The notes beneath the pieces are model-generated. The model saw nothing but the letters and a program-made list of their open reading frames with translations. It made no database searches and had not been told where the DNA came from. This document shows, piece by piece, positions 1 to 12,299 of a stretch of 64,000 bases of DNA (its first letter is position 1; each line of letters starts with the position of its first letter). Made by a program: the position numbers and the translations under genes. Source of the DNA: Linnemannia elongata (Eukaryota > Mortierellomycota > Mortierellomycetes > Mortierellales > Mortierellaceae); the NCBI GenBank assembly GCA_036320915.1, contig JAXBDG010000013.1:992001-1056000 (forward strand), in the 5' to 3' direction.

Positions 1-1377
1 AGGGCGACTACAACTGTGATGCGCCTCCCAAGTTGGCCACAAGCATGCTCGACTACGTCCGCTCCGTCGCTAATATATCCTTTGGAATCATGGCCGGGGA
101 CATCCTTCCCCATGATGCCTGGTTCGACACCCCCGAGAATATCATCCCTCAACTCAAGGCTGCCTTCGACGCCATGGCCATTATAAAGGCCAAGATCTAC
201 CCTGCCATCGGAAACCTTGAAGCCTGCCCTCTCAAGTACGTCCCTCAGCGCATTTTTGATGCGCTGTGTGCTTGTGTACACATTGGGGTTTCTGATTAAT
301 GTGGCATGTTATTTTTTATTCGTTTTTATAGTATGTTCTCGACTCCTAAGTCTGGAGGAGACATTGCTTAGTTGTACAACACTTTGGCGGACGACTGGAC
401 TCGATGGCTCACTGGTGACGCTGTCAAGTCGTTCAAGAACTATGGATCCTACACCCTCAACCCCACCCTGGACTTCGCATCGTCTCACTCAACACCAACT
501 TTTGCTACATCATGAACTTTTACCTGTACGGTCATACTGCTGAGTATGATCCCCGCAGTGAAATGCAATGGCTCATTCAGCAGCTCCAGGCCGCCGAGGA
601 CATTGGTGAGCGTGTCTGGGTCATCGGTCACATCCCCCCCTCTCAGGTCGATTGCATTAACAATTGGTCGTCTCTGTACCGCCAAGTTGTCGCCCGCTAC
701 TCACCCCACGTCATTACCGAGCAGTTCTTTGGCCACTCTCATTACGACGAGTTCTCGCTGACCTATGGACTTGGCGGCAAGTCTGCTCAGAATGCAGTCT
801 CGACTTCCTGGATCAGGCCCTCTGTCACGCCTTACACCGATCTCAACCCTGCCTTCCGCGTCTACAAGGTCGACACAAAGAGCTGGAACGTATTTGAATC
901 CTTGACCTACGTCGCCGATCTCAACATGTCTGCCTCGTGGGATGCGACTGACTCATCGCCTAACTGGTACCTAGAGTATTCAGCCCGTCAAACCTACTCG
1001 ACCTATGTCCCCATCGCTGCCGACCAGCCCTTGAGCGCTGGCTGGTGGCACAACGCCACCAACGTCCTCGAATCCAACCCTGCGGCGTTCAAGCAATACT
1101 GGTCCCTGCGTGGCCACAGCGCAAACCGCCTCCCAGAGTGCACGCAGGCGAACGGATGTGTTGCCGATATAGTCTGCGCTTGCATGCAAGAATGCGATCT
1201 GAAATCTGCAGCAGTGTCGTCGTGCCATTGAAGAAGCGCGATGATGACTACAGTCATGACGCTTCAGCAGCAGGAGCGGATATGTCACCCAACCTTGCTG
1301 CTTCTGTCATTACTGGCATCAGATCCCTCAGCGAGTTGAGACCCAACGCCAAGCCATGGAACAAGAAGCTCTGCTAG
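1..1377 (+). pseudogene. Acid sphingomyelinase-like pseudogene (3' part; 5' end outside window)
   Basis: The reading frame starting GDYNCDAPPKLATS at base 3 aligns along its whole length with the intact sphingomyelinase at 4460-7002. It carries several lesions. A TAG at 369-371 falls where the intact copy has Trp. One base is missing near 467, so the frame changes before the FCY..MNFYLYG segment. A second frame change lies at about 1185-1200, after which the tail resumes and ends at PWNKKLC. The metallophosphoesterase motif GNHE of the intact copy reads GNLE here (about 210-221), so the conserved His is lost; in mammalian acid sphingomyelinase this His is at the catalytic centre. A GT..AG intron at about 236-331 is absent from the intact copy. 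The GHSHYDE motif is kept. Independent lesions make a decayed duplicate more likely than sequencing error. Confidence 0.85.
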
Positions 1378-2644
1378 CATTGTTCACATATCACATTCCA
1401 CATATCACATATCACATAGACGCCTTTTTTTATTTAGCTAGCCATGTCTATCTAGTCATCCACTCTCACCTCACTGTTCAGAATAAAATAAGTCATTTCA
1501 AAAAGGCAGCGATCCAATTTGTGGGCTCATGGGTCAGCTGCAAGGTGTCAGCAAGGGAAACAGGGACATTTCATAGAAAAGTGGGTAAAGGCAATTGAAT
1601 AAAGTCAGGGCAACACTTTCTTGCATGTGCATGCATCTTCGACTTCTCCCATCTCGTCTAGGATTACCTGGATTCGAGAGTGTGAATGTGAGTGAGAGCT
1701 AGAGAGCAAGAGTGCCGCGTCATTGACTCTTTTGAAATGGACATTCCTTCCCCCTCTAACTAGCCCCTGCCTTTCCCATCTCCATGTGATTTCTCTCCGC
1801 AGATGAAAAAAAACAAAGGGCTACCTAGCGCAGGGGTCTCTGAGTTTGTGGGAGAGAGGTAAAAGCAAGTAGGTAAAGTTGCCTTCCATTAATCCTTCTG
1901 CTTTGTGCGCTTACTGGGATATTAGCTGGAGGTACATGAAGCAAGAAGGCCCTGTTGAGGCAAGGAAAACAAAAAAACCACAAACCGCAAAATCACAAAA
2001 CTCAAAACACAAAGGTAATCAACAGAAAACAAGACTAGTAGTTGTTTGGAACCCATGGCCAAATGTACATCTCCTTCAATAATTCACATCACACCACCCT
2101 TCGAGAATGAACAAGGAGGAGTGAACGAGGACGACAATGGAAGTGTGGGAGAAAGGACCGAGCAATCGAGAAGGACAGGTAAAGATGAATGGGTCTAATT
2201 GTCCATTCATCCAAAACGGTTTTGCAACAGGAAAAAAAGGAGCGAGCATCCGTTGTCCGTTCACACCACGACAGGGGAAGTGAAAGTGGGGGAAGAATTC
2301 CCGGGTATGTAGCATACTCATATAAACAAACAAAACAAAACAACCGAGGAAGGGGAGGAGGGATTGGATGAGAGTGTGCGGGCGGACCCCTGAGGGTGAG
2401 AAAGCGATTGGCTGGTTCAGGAAGAGCCATTGGCGAAAGAACGACAACACGTCTGCCATCGACTGGCTGGACAAGGCTTTTCAGTTCTCCAACATGATCG
2501 AAATCGAAACGGGAGGGCTCTCAAAATGCATTCCTTTCCCTTTTGCTATGACCCTCTTCGTCTTTTTTCTTCTCAAATGAGAGCAAATTACAGAGAGAGA
2601 AGGGGGCTACTTGGGACAAATAGTTTGTTTGTTTGTTGTTTTCC

Positions 2645-2674
2645 TTGGTTGGTTGGTTGGTTGGTTGGTTGGTT
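2645..2674. repeat. GGTT tetranucleotide microsatellite
   Basis: About seven tandem GGTT units are read directly. The array is intergenic and does not interrupt a recognised gene. Confidence 0.9.
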
Positions 2675-3046
2675 GACTTTGTAGCCAAATGGCAAAAGAG
2701 AAGGAGTCGACTCGCTTTCACACACGCCACCCACATGCACACATGCCAGGAACAGGAACAAGAGACATACCAGAGGAACACGAGAGAAAAGAAAATAAAA
2801 CAAATACGCGCACATACGCACATATTTCACGCTCACACTACCGCTAGAAGAATAACAAAAACAACACCAACATGCCAACACAAACACATGTGCCGATGGT
2901 TGAGAAAGATTTGATTTTGTTCTCCATTCTAACCAAGCAGAGGAATGCTCGACGCCACGCTGGCATTACCACCCTAAAAGACTGGCCAGCAGGTCTCTCA
3001 AAACGAGGAGCCCTATTTTTTTTTATTCCCGCTAGTTGTTATTAGG

Positions 3047-3089
3047 ACCCCTTCTCGGGTAGGGGGTTGTATCCAAGCCGGGCCGGCTT
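3047..3089. other. Two adjacent GC-rich inverted repeats
   Basis: The arms ACCCCTT (3047-3053) and AGGGGGT (3061-3067) can pair, with one G-T pair, around a 7-nt loop. Eight bases later comes AAGCCGG-G-CCGGCTT (3075-3089), a near-perfect palindrome. The surroundings are AT-rich and gene-free, so the pair stands out. Its function is unknown. Confidence 0.6.
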
Positions 3090-3680
3090 CGTCAGTATAT
3101 AATAGGCGTTTTAAGGCGCATGCATGCCAACGAGAACAGTGCTCCAGAAAAGCAGGGGTCCAGACAAACGTGTCCGGCGGGATTCCAAGTCCGCATTTCC
3201 GCGCGCGTCGTCCATGTACATTTGTTTTTGCTGCTCACTTTTTTGTTGCCTCTCTTCAATATGGTTCGACATCATCATCGCTGTCATCAAGGGTCTCCTC
3301 TTATTCACAAAGCACACTTTGGCCCTTTTTCTTTGTCGCTGGTGGACTGTGTAACGACATCTTGTCATCCAAGCGCTGAGCAGGCCCTGTCCATGCATGG
3401 TTATGGCAGGCGCCAATTCGAAGGCGAGAGAATCGGAACAGAACAGAAACTAAAAAGTCAGGTCATGCTATCCTTTATGTAAACAGATACATTTGAGAAA
3501 CGAAGAGAAAGAAAGAGAACGTCTGCCCGTTTTCAATAATTATTCTCCACCCCCTTCCCTTCCATCCGGGTCGAACTTCTTGCCTTCGAGCCTAGACGGG
3601 CGCTACAGACTGGCTCTCCTTCTACCTTGTTTTTGTTTTGTTTGTGCCAGTCCAAGGGTTACAGAATATTGCTCACTTGC

Positions 3681-3681
<1 letters not shown>

Positions 3682-3720
<39 letters not shown>
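3682..3720 (+). repeat. 39-base A homopolymer
   Basis: An uninterrupted A run read directly. It is one of several A/T runs of 25-40 bases in intergenic and intronic DNA of this window. Its exact length is likely uncertain in any assembly. Confidence 0.9.
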
Positions 3721-3722
<2 letters not shown>

Positions 3723-4249
3723 AGTGGGAAAAAGTTACCTGTACCTGAATTTACTCCATTGGCCTTCATTATTGCATTGAATATCCCTCCGATCATGAAC
3801 GTACTGCTCTCTCTCACTCACACTCTCTCATCTGAATTACGATAGATCCTTCCTTCTCATTCCTATTCAATCGAGATGGTCTTCGCACACAATCTATCGC
3901 CTGGTCCCATTTCCCATTGTTTGTCCTTCCTAACCTCCTCTGTCCTCAGGTGTACTTTCATGCGCATGCCTTTGCCTTTCCTTCCTTCCTTCCTTCCTTC
4001 CATTTGTGATCGAACCGGATGGATATCACCACACCCCTCTTTCTCCTGATAAGTTTCCCTGGCAATTCATTTGCAACCCTATGTTTTATTTACTTGTCCT
4101 CTATTCCGCCCCCTGTCCCCAAGACGGCGTTCGTTCGTGATGATTGGACTGGAATGACCGTTGCTCCAAATGCAATTCCTTACCTTACCTTACCTTACCT
4201 CACATCACATCCGCCCTTCTCCCCCTACATCGACGTAAGACCCCGAGGA

Positions 4250-4259
4250 AATATATAAA
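4250..4259 (+). promoter_or_regulatory. TATA-box-like element upstream of sphingomyelinase
   Basis: ATATATAAAC lies about 200 bases before the ATG at 4460. It is followed by a pyrimidine-rich leader and a CA-rich stretch just before the start codon. This arrangement fits a core promoter with a roughly 150-base 5' UTR; the transcription start itself is not visible. Confidence 0.5.
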
Positions 4260-4459
4260 CCTCCTATTCGCGCCACTTTTTTCTTGATTCCTTGTCCTCG
4301 ACCTCGCATCTCCACACCCCTCTCCCTTCCCCTCCTCTTGCTCTCGAGCAACTAACTAACCCCTTCCGACGACAAGTCAATTCTCATTTGCCGCCTAAAC
4401 AAAAACACACACACACCCTTACCCTCTCATTGTAACGAGTACGTCAACACAAAAAAAAA

Positions 4460-7002
4460 ATGCGTATCAATTTCGCCCCCGTGATTCTTACATTGGCCGT
4501 TGCCAGCTCGGTCTATGCTGCTCCCGCACCTGCCCATCTGGCCAAGCGAGGCTGGATCGCCGACAAGCTGAAGGAGCTCGTCGAGAACGCCCTCAACACT
4601 CTTGAGTGTGGTGCTTGCACGGCTGCTTTGGTTGGGGTCAAGGACGTCGCCTGGTTGAACAAGAACTGGGTCCTCGATGCCTTGTCGTAAGTATCTTTCC
4701 AAGAAATATTACAGCTGAGGGAAAATAGCAAGAAAATGAGATGTTTGAAGTCCTTTTTCTTTGGAGTGAGCTATTGACAAATATATACTTATTTCTTCTC
4801 TAATGATGTGGTATTCTTTAGCGACATTTGCCCCAAGGTCTCCAAGCTCACCCCCGAAGTCGTAAGTCCTCCCTCAATTCATCGATCGTAGATTATTCTT
4901 TTCCTGCATATTCCTTGGTTCATTGTGATATATGTCCGATCAGCATTCGGTAATAGAACGCTAATCATCCTCAAACCCTCCGATCCCCTTTATTTCTTCA
5001 TTTTTAAAAAATAAATCTAAAATAGTGCTCGGGTGCTGTCAAGCTGGAAGGTCCTGCTCTGTTGGATGCCCTCCTCAAGGCTGACCTCCTCAGCGGTGAT
5101 GCAAAATTTATCTGCTACCAAGGTACTTTTACGTTCCTTCATTACTTTTATAATTTTTTGCTAGCTTTTTGCTTTTGCTTCTGCAATGCAATCGCTTTTC
5201 TTTCTCTTTTGACCAACATCCACTAACAACACCTATTTCTCGTTTTTTTCGCGATCCAGTGGCCGGTATCTGTGCACCACCAGCTATCACTTCGGGATCT
5301 CTTACGTTCCCCAAGGCAAGGCCTGCCAATGCTGTCGCCCCCGCATCCAGCGGCAAACTGGTTGATGTTCTCCACCTTTCCGAGTAAGTTGCGGATCTTT
5401 GATATTTTTTTTCCGTGCCCGGACCATCGTCACGTTTCGTTGACCAACTCACACCTTTACCTTCTCCCATTAAACTATTCTAACCATATAGCTGGCATGT
5501 GGACGCCGGATACGTCCCCGGCTCCGAGGCCGACTGCGATCAGCCCCTGTGCTGCCGCAAGCACAGCAACTCACCCGCAGTCCCCAAGCGCAAGGCTTCA
5601 ACCTGGGGCGACTACAAGTGCGATGTTCCTATCAAGCTGGGCCAGAACATGATGACCTATGTCCCCACCGTCGCCAACGTCTCCTTTGGTATCTTGACTG
5701 GTGATGTCCCCCCTCACGACATCTGGGCCGAGACTCAACAGACCGTGGTTCCCCAGACCGCCAACGCCTACAGCGTCATGGCCACCCTTGGAGCCAAAAT
5801 CTATCCGACCATCGGAAACCACGAGGCCGGCCCGACCAACCTCTTCCCTACCACTACTTCTGGTGGAAGTGTCCAGTGGTTGTACGACAGCCTGGCCAAC
5901 GACTGGTCCCGCTGGCTTCCAGCTGAGGCAATCAGCTCTGTCAAGTCCAGATATGGTGCCTACACTGTTAGCCCCGCCCCTGGACTTCGCATCATCTCCC
6001 TCAACACCAACTTCTGCTACACCATGAACTTCCACCTCTACGGCGAGGTAAGAACAGGACTTGATTGCACTGAGCTTCATTGTGTGTTCTTTTTCTCTTC
6101 TTTTTCTTTTTAGTTGCCAGGTTCAGTACACTAATATGGTATTTCTTTTATTTCTTTTGTTCCTCAAAAAGACTTCCGACTACGACCCCAACGGTGAACT
6201 CAAGTGGCTCGTTGCTCAGCTTCAGGCTGCCGAAGATGCCGGTGAGCGCGTCTGGATCATTGGTCACGTTGGCCCCTCCATGACCGACTGCATCATGAAC
6301 TGGTCCAACCTCTACTACCAAGCCGTCCAGCGCTACTCGCCCCATGTCATTGCCGAGCAGTTCTTTGGACATACCCATTACGATGAATTCGCCCTCTCCT
6401 ACGGACCCGGTGCCAAGACTGCCCAGAACGCCATCTCGACCTCCTGGATTGGACCCTCCGCCACCACCTACACCAACCTCAACCCCGGTTTCCGTACTTA
6501 CAAGGTCGACACCAAGTCCTGGAACGTTTTTGACTCCCAGACCTACGTCGCCGATATGAACCTCGCCCCCACCTGGGACGCGACCGGCGCAACTCCCAAC
6601 TGGCACCTCGAGTACTCAGCTCGTCAAACCTACTCTGCCTATGTCCCCATCGCTGCCGACCAGCCCTTGAGCGCCGGCTGGTGGCACAACGTCACCAAGG
6701 CCTTCGAGACCAACCCAACCGCCTTCCAGACCTACTGGAAGCTCCGTGGCAAGTCTGCCGGCCTCCAAGCCGCCTGCCCCGCTGGCGGTCCTTGCCCCGC
6801 CGAGATGATTTGCAACCTCCGTGCCGGCAAGAGCTCCGACTCTTGCACAAAGATCTCTCTTGGCCTCTCCAGACGTAGCGACGTCGACGGTGAGCTCACC
6901 CCCGCTGCCGCGGTTGTTGCCGGTGCCAACCGTATCCTCAAGCGTGCCGAGCCTGCTGCCGCCGCCCAGAACAACCCCTGGAACAAGAGCCTCTGCAAGT
7001 AG
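4460..7002 (+). CDS. Acid sphingomyelinase (sphingomyelin phosphodiesterase), secreted
   Basis: This enzyme family hydrolyses sphingomyelin or related phosphosphingolipids to ceramide in acidic or secreted compartments. Six exons are read: 4460-4686, 4822-4861, 5026-5122, 5260-5383, 5492-6047 and 6172-7002, giving about 624 residues, close to mammalian SMPD1. The protein starts with a signal peptide (MRINFAPVILTLAVASSVYA). A saposin-B-like Cys-rich domain follows over exons 1-4 (LECGACTAAL, DICPKV, FICYQ, AGICAPP). The metallophosphatase motifs appear in order: LSDWHVD, TGDVPPHD, GNHEAG, IIGHVGPS and GHTHYDE, supplying the usual Asp/His/Asn metal ligands. The C-terminal domain is Cys-containing. 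It lies downstream of a degraded tandem copy and has its own TATA-like element. Substrate preference cannot be read from sequence. Confidence 0.93.
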
Positions 7003-7260
7003 AAAAAAAAAACAATACCCTTCCTCTTTCCGAAAAGAAAAGAGGTAAATGTTAAAGCGACAGGCAGGTTCTGTAGCTTTTTTCTTTCATATTATCTTAT
7101 TTAACATGGATAGATAGCATATCATAGTATCCAGTCCCCCCTCTCTGTTCATACCCAACAAAGAGTATTTAACGATCCAAAGCATTCAGTGGCAACTGTT
7201 GCGTTTAAAAAAAAAGGGGGGGGGGGGATATATGTATTGAAAGAATTGTGCAAAAATATG

Positions 7261-10200
7261 TTACAAGGAGGCCATGGCTTTGAAGATGCGCTGGAAGACA
7301 CGTGTCTCCTGCTCCTTCGTGAGGCACCGTACACCCACTCGTGTCGTCGAGTCACCATTGCCTTCAGCGTTATCGTCCATCTCAGTATCTTCGGCGGTAG
7401 CAGTGTCTGGCCTACCGACTCTGCCAAGCAAGTACGCAAGGTCCATCACCATACCGAGTCCAACATTCTTGGCGCCGCGGGTGAGCCGCAACTCCTCCTC
7501 CCGCTTGGTCTCCTGCTTAAGTTCAAATTCCTGCGCCATTTCCTCCGCACGGTCAACAATCTCGCGAGGGACGCCTGCCATATGTGCGACGTTCATACCA
7601 TACGACTTTTCACAGACACCATCCACCAACTTGTACAAGAACGTCACTTCTCGGTTGGCCTGGTCTACTTGGCATGCCATGTGTTTCAATGCAACATTTG
7701 GATCCCGTTCAAACTCGTTCGTCAGTGTTCCATAGTGAGTCGAGAACAGGCCCAGACATCCAATCCGAGTCGACAGCTCATGCAGGACAGAGTAAGCAAT
7801 CGCATATCCATCAAACGTGCTGGTGCCTCGTCCCAGTTCGTCCAAAATCACCATCGACCGCTCTGTTGCCTCTGACAAAATCTTGGACGTCTCCGACAGC
7901 TCCACCATAAATGTGGACTGACCAGCTAAAATGTTGTCATTTGCTCCAATACGCGTGAAGATCCGGTCAAAGGGTGTCAACCTGCACTTTTCCGCGGGGA
8001 CATAGCATCCAAGCTGTGCCATAATGATCGCCACACATGTCTACATGGAAGTTACAAATGAAAATGTTAGACGACATAAAACTACCATTACCTATAAATA
8101 TCCCCCATCATGAAAATTAGATCAAAGGGTTCGTTACCTGTCTAAGCAGCGTGGATTTACCACCCATGTTGGGACCCGTCAGCAGAATCAAGTTTGATGT
8201 GTCTCCTCCAAGCAGAGTATCGTTAGGGATAAAGTCCGATGCGATACCAGGGATAACACAAGGGTGCCTCAATCCTTCCAACTCCAAAACCGACTGCTCG
8301 TTGTCCACAAACTCTGGTCGGCAAGAAGGCGCTAATATATCATTGAAGTAACATCAAAAGTTAGAAATCGGTTTCGAGCAATCATGTTTGCCAGTGTTCA
8401 CGAGAATAACTCTGACAGTGACCTACAACCAAGGGCAGAGCTACTCTTCGAGAGAGAGCAGAGACAATCCAGCTCGGCAATGATCTTGACTGCCTTTAAC
8501 CAGTCCTTGTAGTTCTCGTCAAACTTGGCGTAGAGTCGTCCTTGAAGCTCCTTCATGATAGCATTCTTGGTCTCCCTAGCCTCCTGCAACTTCGTGACAA
8601 GCGCCATCAATTCGGGCGTGTAGTATCGGCTAATCGACTATTTGGTTACAGGAAGTAAGTACAGTAAGCACAATAGTTCATAACGGTAGTCGACGGATGT
8701 ATCTCAATTACATCAACACTAACTTACGCTAGTAGATGAAGTCTTCTTCCAGCTCTTAGGAACGGTAATCTTGTTCGACATCTCCAGCTGGTAGATTTCC
8801 TTGCCCAAATCCTTGTACACAATCTTCGTCGTCCTATAAACAAACGAATATTGCACTTAGTAATGCAATAGAGAAACTACAACAGAGAAAACAGTTGCCC
8901 AACACGAAGTACTTACTTGAGCTCGCGTTTGACCTTGTCTAAAAGTTGTGCAAACTGAGAGTCGAGGTTGTTCAAGACTTCGTTGTTGGCATCATAGTCC
9001 TCTGCAAAACCAGGGTGTGGGATAATATCGCCTTCAGCCTGTGCCACCTTGTGATCGAAAGCCTCTGCAAAATAGTTCAGGTGTTCCGTCAAATCTGGCA
9101 ACTCATCCAGGACTGACGCCAGCTTCTTGGATTTGAACTGGTCAGTGTATGAGCTCAATCGACGGGACGTATCCACCAACGTCCTGAAGGTCGACAGAAC
9201 CACTAAAAACTCGGAAATCTTACAAGATCCGGCGTGGATTCGACTCACAATACGCTCCAGATCAGGGAAGCGAGCACACTTCTCCTCAAACAACTCCATG
9301 AATCCTGGGACACGCATAAGATCCTCAACAGCATCCAGACGCGCTCCAATGGCTGAGCTCGATCTCAAAGGGTGACACAACCATCTGCGGAACAAACGCT
9401 TTCCGAATGGGGTGACACATCGGTTGAGGAGCCGAAGGACGGTTCCAGTCTCTGAACCATCGGCGTTGTTCTGGAACACTTCCAAGTTGGAAAGAGTCTG
9501 GCCATCCAGGATAAGTGTGGAAGCTTGGCGAACTGGGTCATAAACGTGAAAGTTCTTGAAGGACAGCAGTTCTGTATCAAGCTTGAGCTATATGTTGGAA
9601 TTAAAGTAACATAGTACTTAGTATATGCCGTCGATTCGTTAACTACTGCAAGAAGCCATCGGGTGCTAGACTTACAGATCTCAGGTACCAGACCAGACCT
9701 CCAAGCGCACTCATCACTGCCATGTTATCCTTCACGCTCTGCAACGCGGCTGGCCAGCAGTCTAAATCGAGCGAGAGAAAAATGATGATTCGTTAACATA
9801 CATAAGCGAATTGGTCGGCCTTTCTGACAAAATAAATACGACAGCCATGGACAACACACGTACCTGAGGCAAGAGAGCCTGCTTCATTAGCTCCAAAATA
9901 TTCTTTGATGCGAAGCTCGTCCGCTGTATCCAAAGCGTTCCAGAACTGAGCCTCAGGCTGCAAGTGATTCCAGATCGTGTTGGCGCCGAGACTGTTCTTC
10001 AAAATCCTAGTGCTCCTAACGCTCAGACCACCCTTCTCTACAACAACTTCTTTGGGCTTGATCTGCGTGATAAGGGTTTCAAACTTGGTCCTGTCCATGT
10101 CGTCATAGAAACTCGCCAGATTGAACTCTGCTGTCGAGGTATCCACAAACGCGATTCCGAACTGTGTGGGCAAGTGTTCGGCGCCAGGTCGATTGATTTC

Positions 10201-12060
10201 CTTGATCGCCATACAGTAGGTCGCCATGTCATTAGTCAGCAGACCCGAATCTGTCAATGTTCCGGCCGTCAGAATTGAATGAAGCTCGCGCCGAATGACC
10301 TTCGGTGCTGACTTTGTAGCAGCTCCATCACGTTCGCGCATAGCCTTTCCGAGTGCCGTTTCCATTTGGTCGACCCTCGCCACCTTGTATCCCTTGGCAA
10401 TAAACTGAGCCGCCCAGTACTCGAAACTGGATTCGGGCACTCCCACCATCCTCATGTTGGTGCGGTCTGTAAGCTTGAGGTCAAACTTCTGGTGTCCAAT
10501 GTCGGCATCGTTCTCGTACAGCTCATAAAACTTGCCCTTCTTGAAAAAGACTACTGAATCAAAGTGCTGGCCCTTGATCTCCCAAAACTGCCTCTCGAAC
10601 TCTGTGAACGTGGTCCATGCTGACTTTGGAATGTAAAGTGTCCTAGGGTCGTAGTCCGGTGAACCTGCATATTTCAAGATGGCGATTGGATATTAGTATC
10701 GGTCTCTTCATACGTCAGTAAATCACAAGGGTACGATAGATTCAGATGTAGCCATTACCAATTGGGTTCATGTCAGCATCCCTGATATCCAAAAGCCAAC
10801 TATATCGTCCACTGTTTTTCTCCTCGAATTTGGCTACTCGCTCCTTCTTCTTGTCATCCTTCAACATCAGCGTTGGGCGAGGTGCGGGCTTATTTGACGT
10901 CTATGTAAGTTTAAGATACCTCATTACATTAGCATTGCGCCCCTTTTCGTGGAAGAAAAGTAAAGGATGAGTCTACGGTGATAATATGCACTTACATTAA
11001 AGACGGCGGCAGCAGCAGGCTTGGACGGTGTGTTAGGTTTGGGCTTTAACTGCGCAGGTTTACTTTTACTTTGGACTGGTGACGATGGCACCTCAATATC
11101 GTCGTCCAGTAGGCTCTCCTCCAGCTCCGCATCATCTATTGCAGTCATAAGGTATCTTCAGTGCCAATGTCACACTGGTAGAAGGAGACGCAGAGCAAAA
11201 AAATAAAAAAATAAAAGGGGATGAACCGGGAATTATCTTACCGATATCCATAAAGTCGTCCTCAGGTGCGACAGTAGGCGCCTCATACTCTGAATCATCG
11301 TCATCATCCAGCTGGACTCTAGGCTTTCGCTGTGGCTTACTAGGGGTCGAAGGACCTTTCTTCTCCACATCATCATCGTCGTCCTCATCGTCCGAGATCT
11401 GGTACTTGATCCTCCTGACACTACGACTCTATTAGTATAACCGAGGAAGAGGATGGCCATGTTAGAATGTCTCCAAAAACTGGAACACGCAAAGGCTCGA
11501 AGCAAGTAGGTTAAAGCTGGAAAACTTACCGAACGTCGAGACCCAATAGCTTCTTCCTCATCCTCAGGCTCGATATCAAACAGGTCCAGCTTGCGGACAG
11601 GAGTGCCCAATGACAGCTTCTCAACCGCTGCTGCAAACTTCTTGACCGACCGTGATTCGTCTTGGTAGGCGATGGGACTACCATCTTTGAAATCGACCGT
11701 CTTACGTTTGTGGGTAGTAGTAGTAGTAGTAGTAGCACTCGATGCAGCTGTTCTATTCAGAATCGCCTCATCCGTCGAGAACAGTGGTGAAGAATCCAGA
11801 AACAAGGGTGCGTCTTGTGAAGCTGTTCCGTCAGTCTTCATTTTGACGGGTGTGCGCATGGGGTCCGGGGCGTTGATTGTGTGTGGGCTTCCATTGCTCC
11901 CGTTGGTGGCGTTTGTGGTTGCTTCTGTTGCTGCTGGAGAAGCAGGAGGAGCAGCAGTCTTGAAGAAAGAGAGGAGGGACTTTTGCATCATAGGCGGCTG
12001 CGAGGAGCTTGTGCCCTTGGGACGAGCCGGTGATTTTGAAGGCCTGGTGTCTGATGTCAT
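7261..12060 (-). CDS. MSH6: DNA mismatch repair protein MSH6 (MutS homologue)
   Basis: MSH6 pairs with MSH2 in MutS-alpha, which recognises base mismatches and small loops in nuclear DNA. Eleven exons run from ATG at 12060 to TAA at 7261: 12060-11530, 11428-11242, 11135-10996, 10900-10759, 10664-9864, 9761-9676, 9587-8917, 8833-8728, 8637-8430, 8331-8138 and 8040-7261. The frame stays open at every junction and gives about 1,281 residues, normal for the family. Near the N-terminus QKSLLSFF is a PCNA-binding PIP box, followed by an acidic, Ser/Pro-rich linker. The mismatch-contacting Phe-x-Glu motif is seen in KGKFYELYE. The ATPase has Walker A GPNMGGKST and Walker B VILDELGRGTST. The exon 9 donor (G|GTTGTA) is the least typical splice site. 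Confidence 0.97.
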
Positions 12061-12299
12061 GGTCGATGAAAGTCGATCGCCGGAGGGGTTTAAGCGGCAA
12101 GACAAAAGGATGGAGAAGAGATAGGCCCAAGGGATACGTGCACCAGTTGAAAAAGAACAAACAAAACACACAAGTCACACAATAAACAAGAATAAACGCG
12201 TCAGGCACGCGTCGATTAAAAAAAGGTCAAAAATGAGTTTGATTGAAACTGTACATTTGCATATATGTAGCAACTATCTATGGAATAAACCACATGCAA

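Larger units (their letters stand above)
1378..4245. other. Intergenic region between the sphingomyelinase copies
   Basis: No convincing gene is seen in this 2.9 kb. It holds the 3' flank of the pseudogene (short ATCACAT-type direct repeats at about 1383-1420), a GGTT tetranucleotide array, a 39-base A run, TTCC repeats at about 3976-4001, a CCTTA pentamer array at about 4177-4200 and a GC-rich double hairpin near 3047-3089. The open frames across it are low-complexity and lack family motifs. Confidence 0.7.

Noticed and set aside
3040..3110. The GC-rich hairpins as a Helitron 3' end or a tRNA-like structure
   Set aside because: No Helitron helicase, no matching 5' end and no cloverleaf; only the hairpins themselves can be supported.
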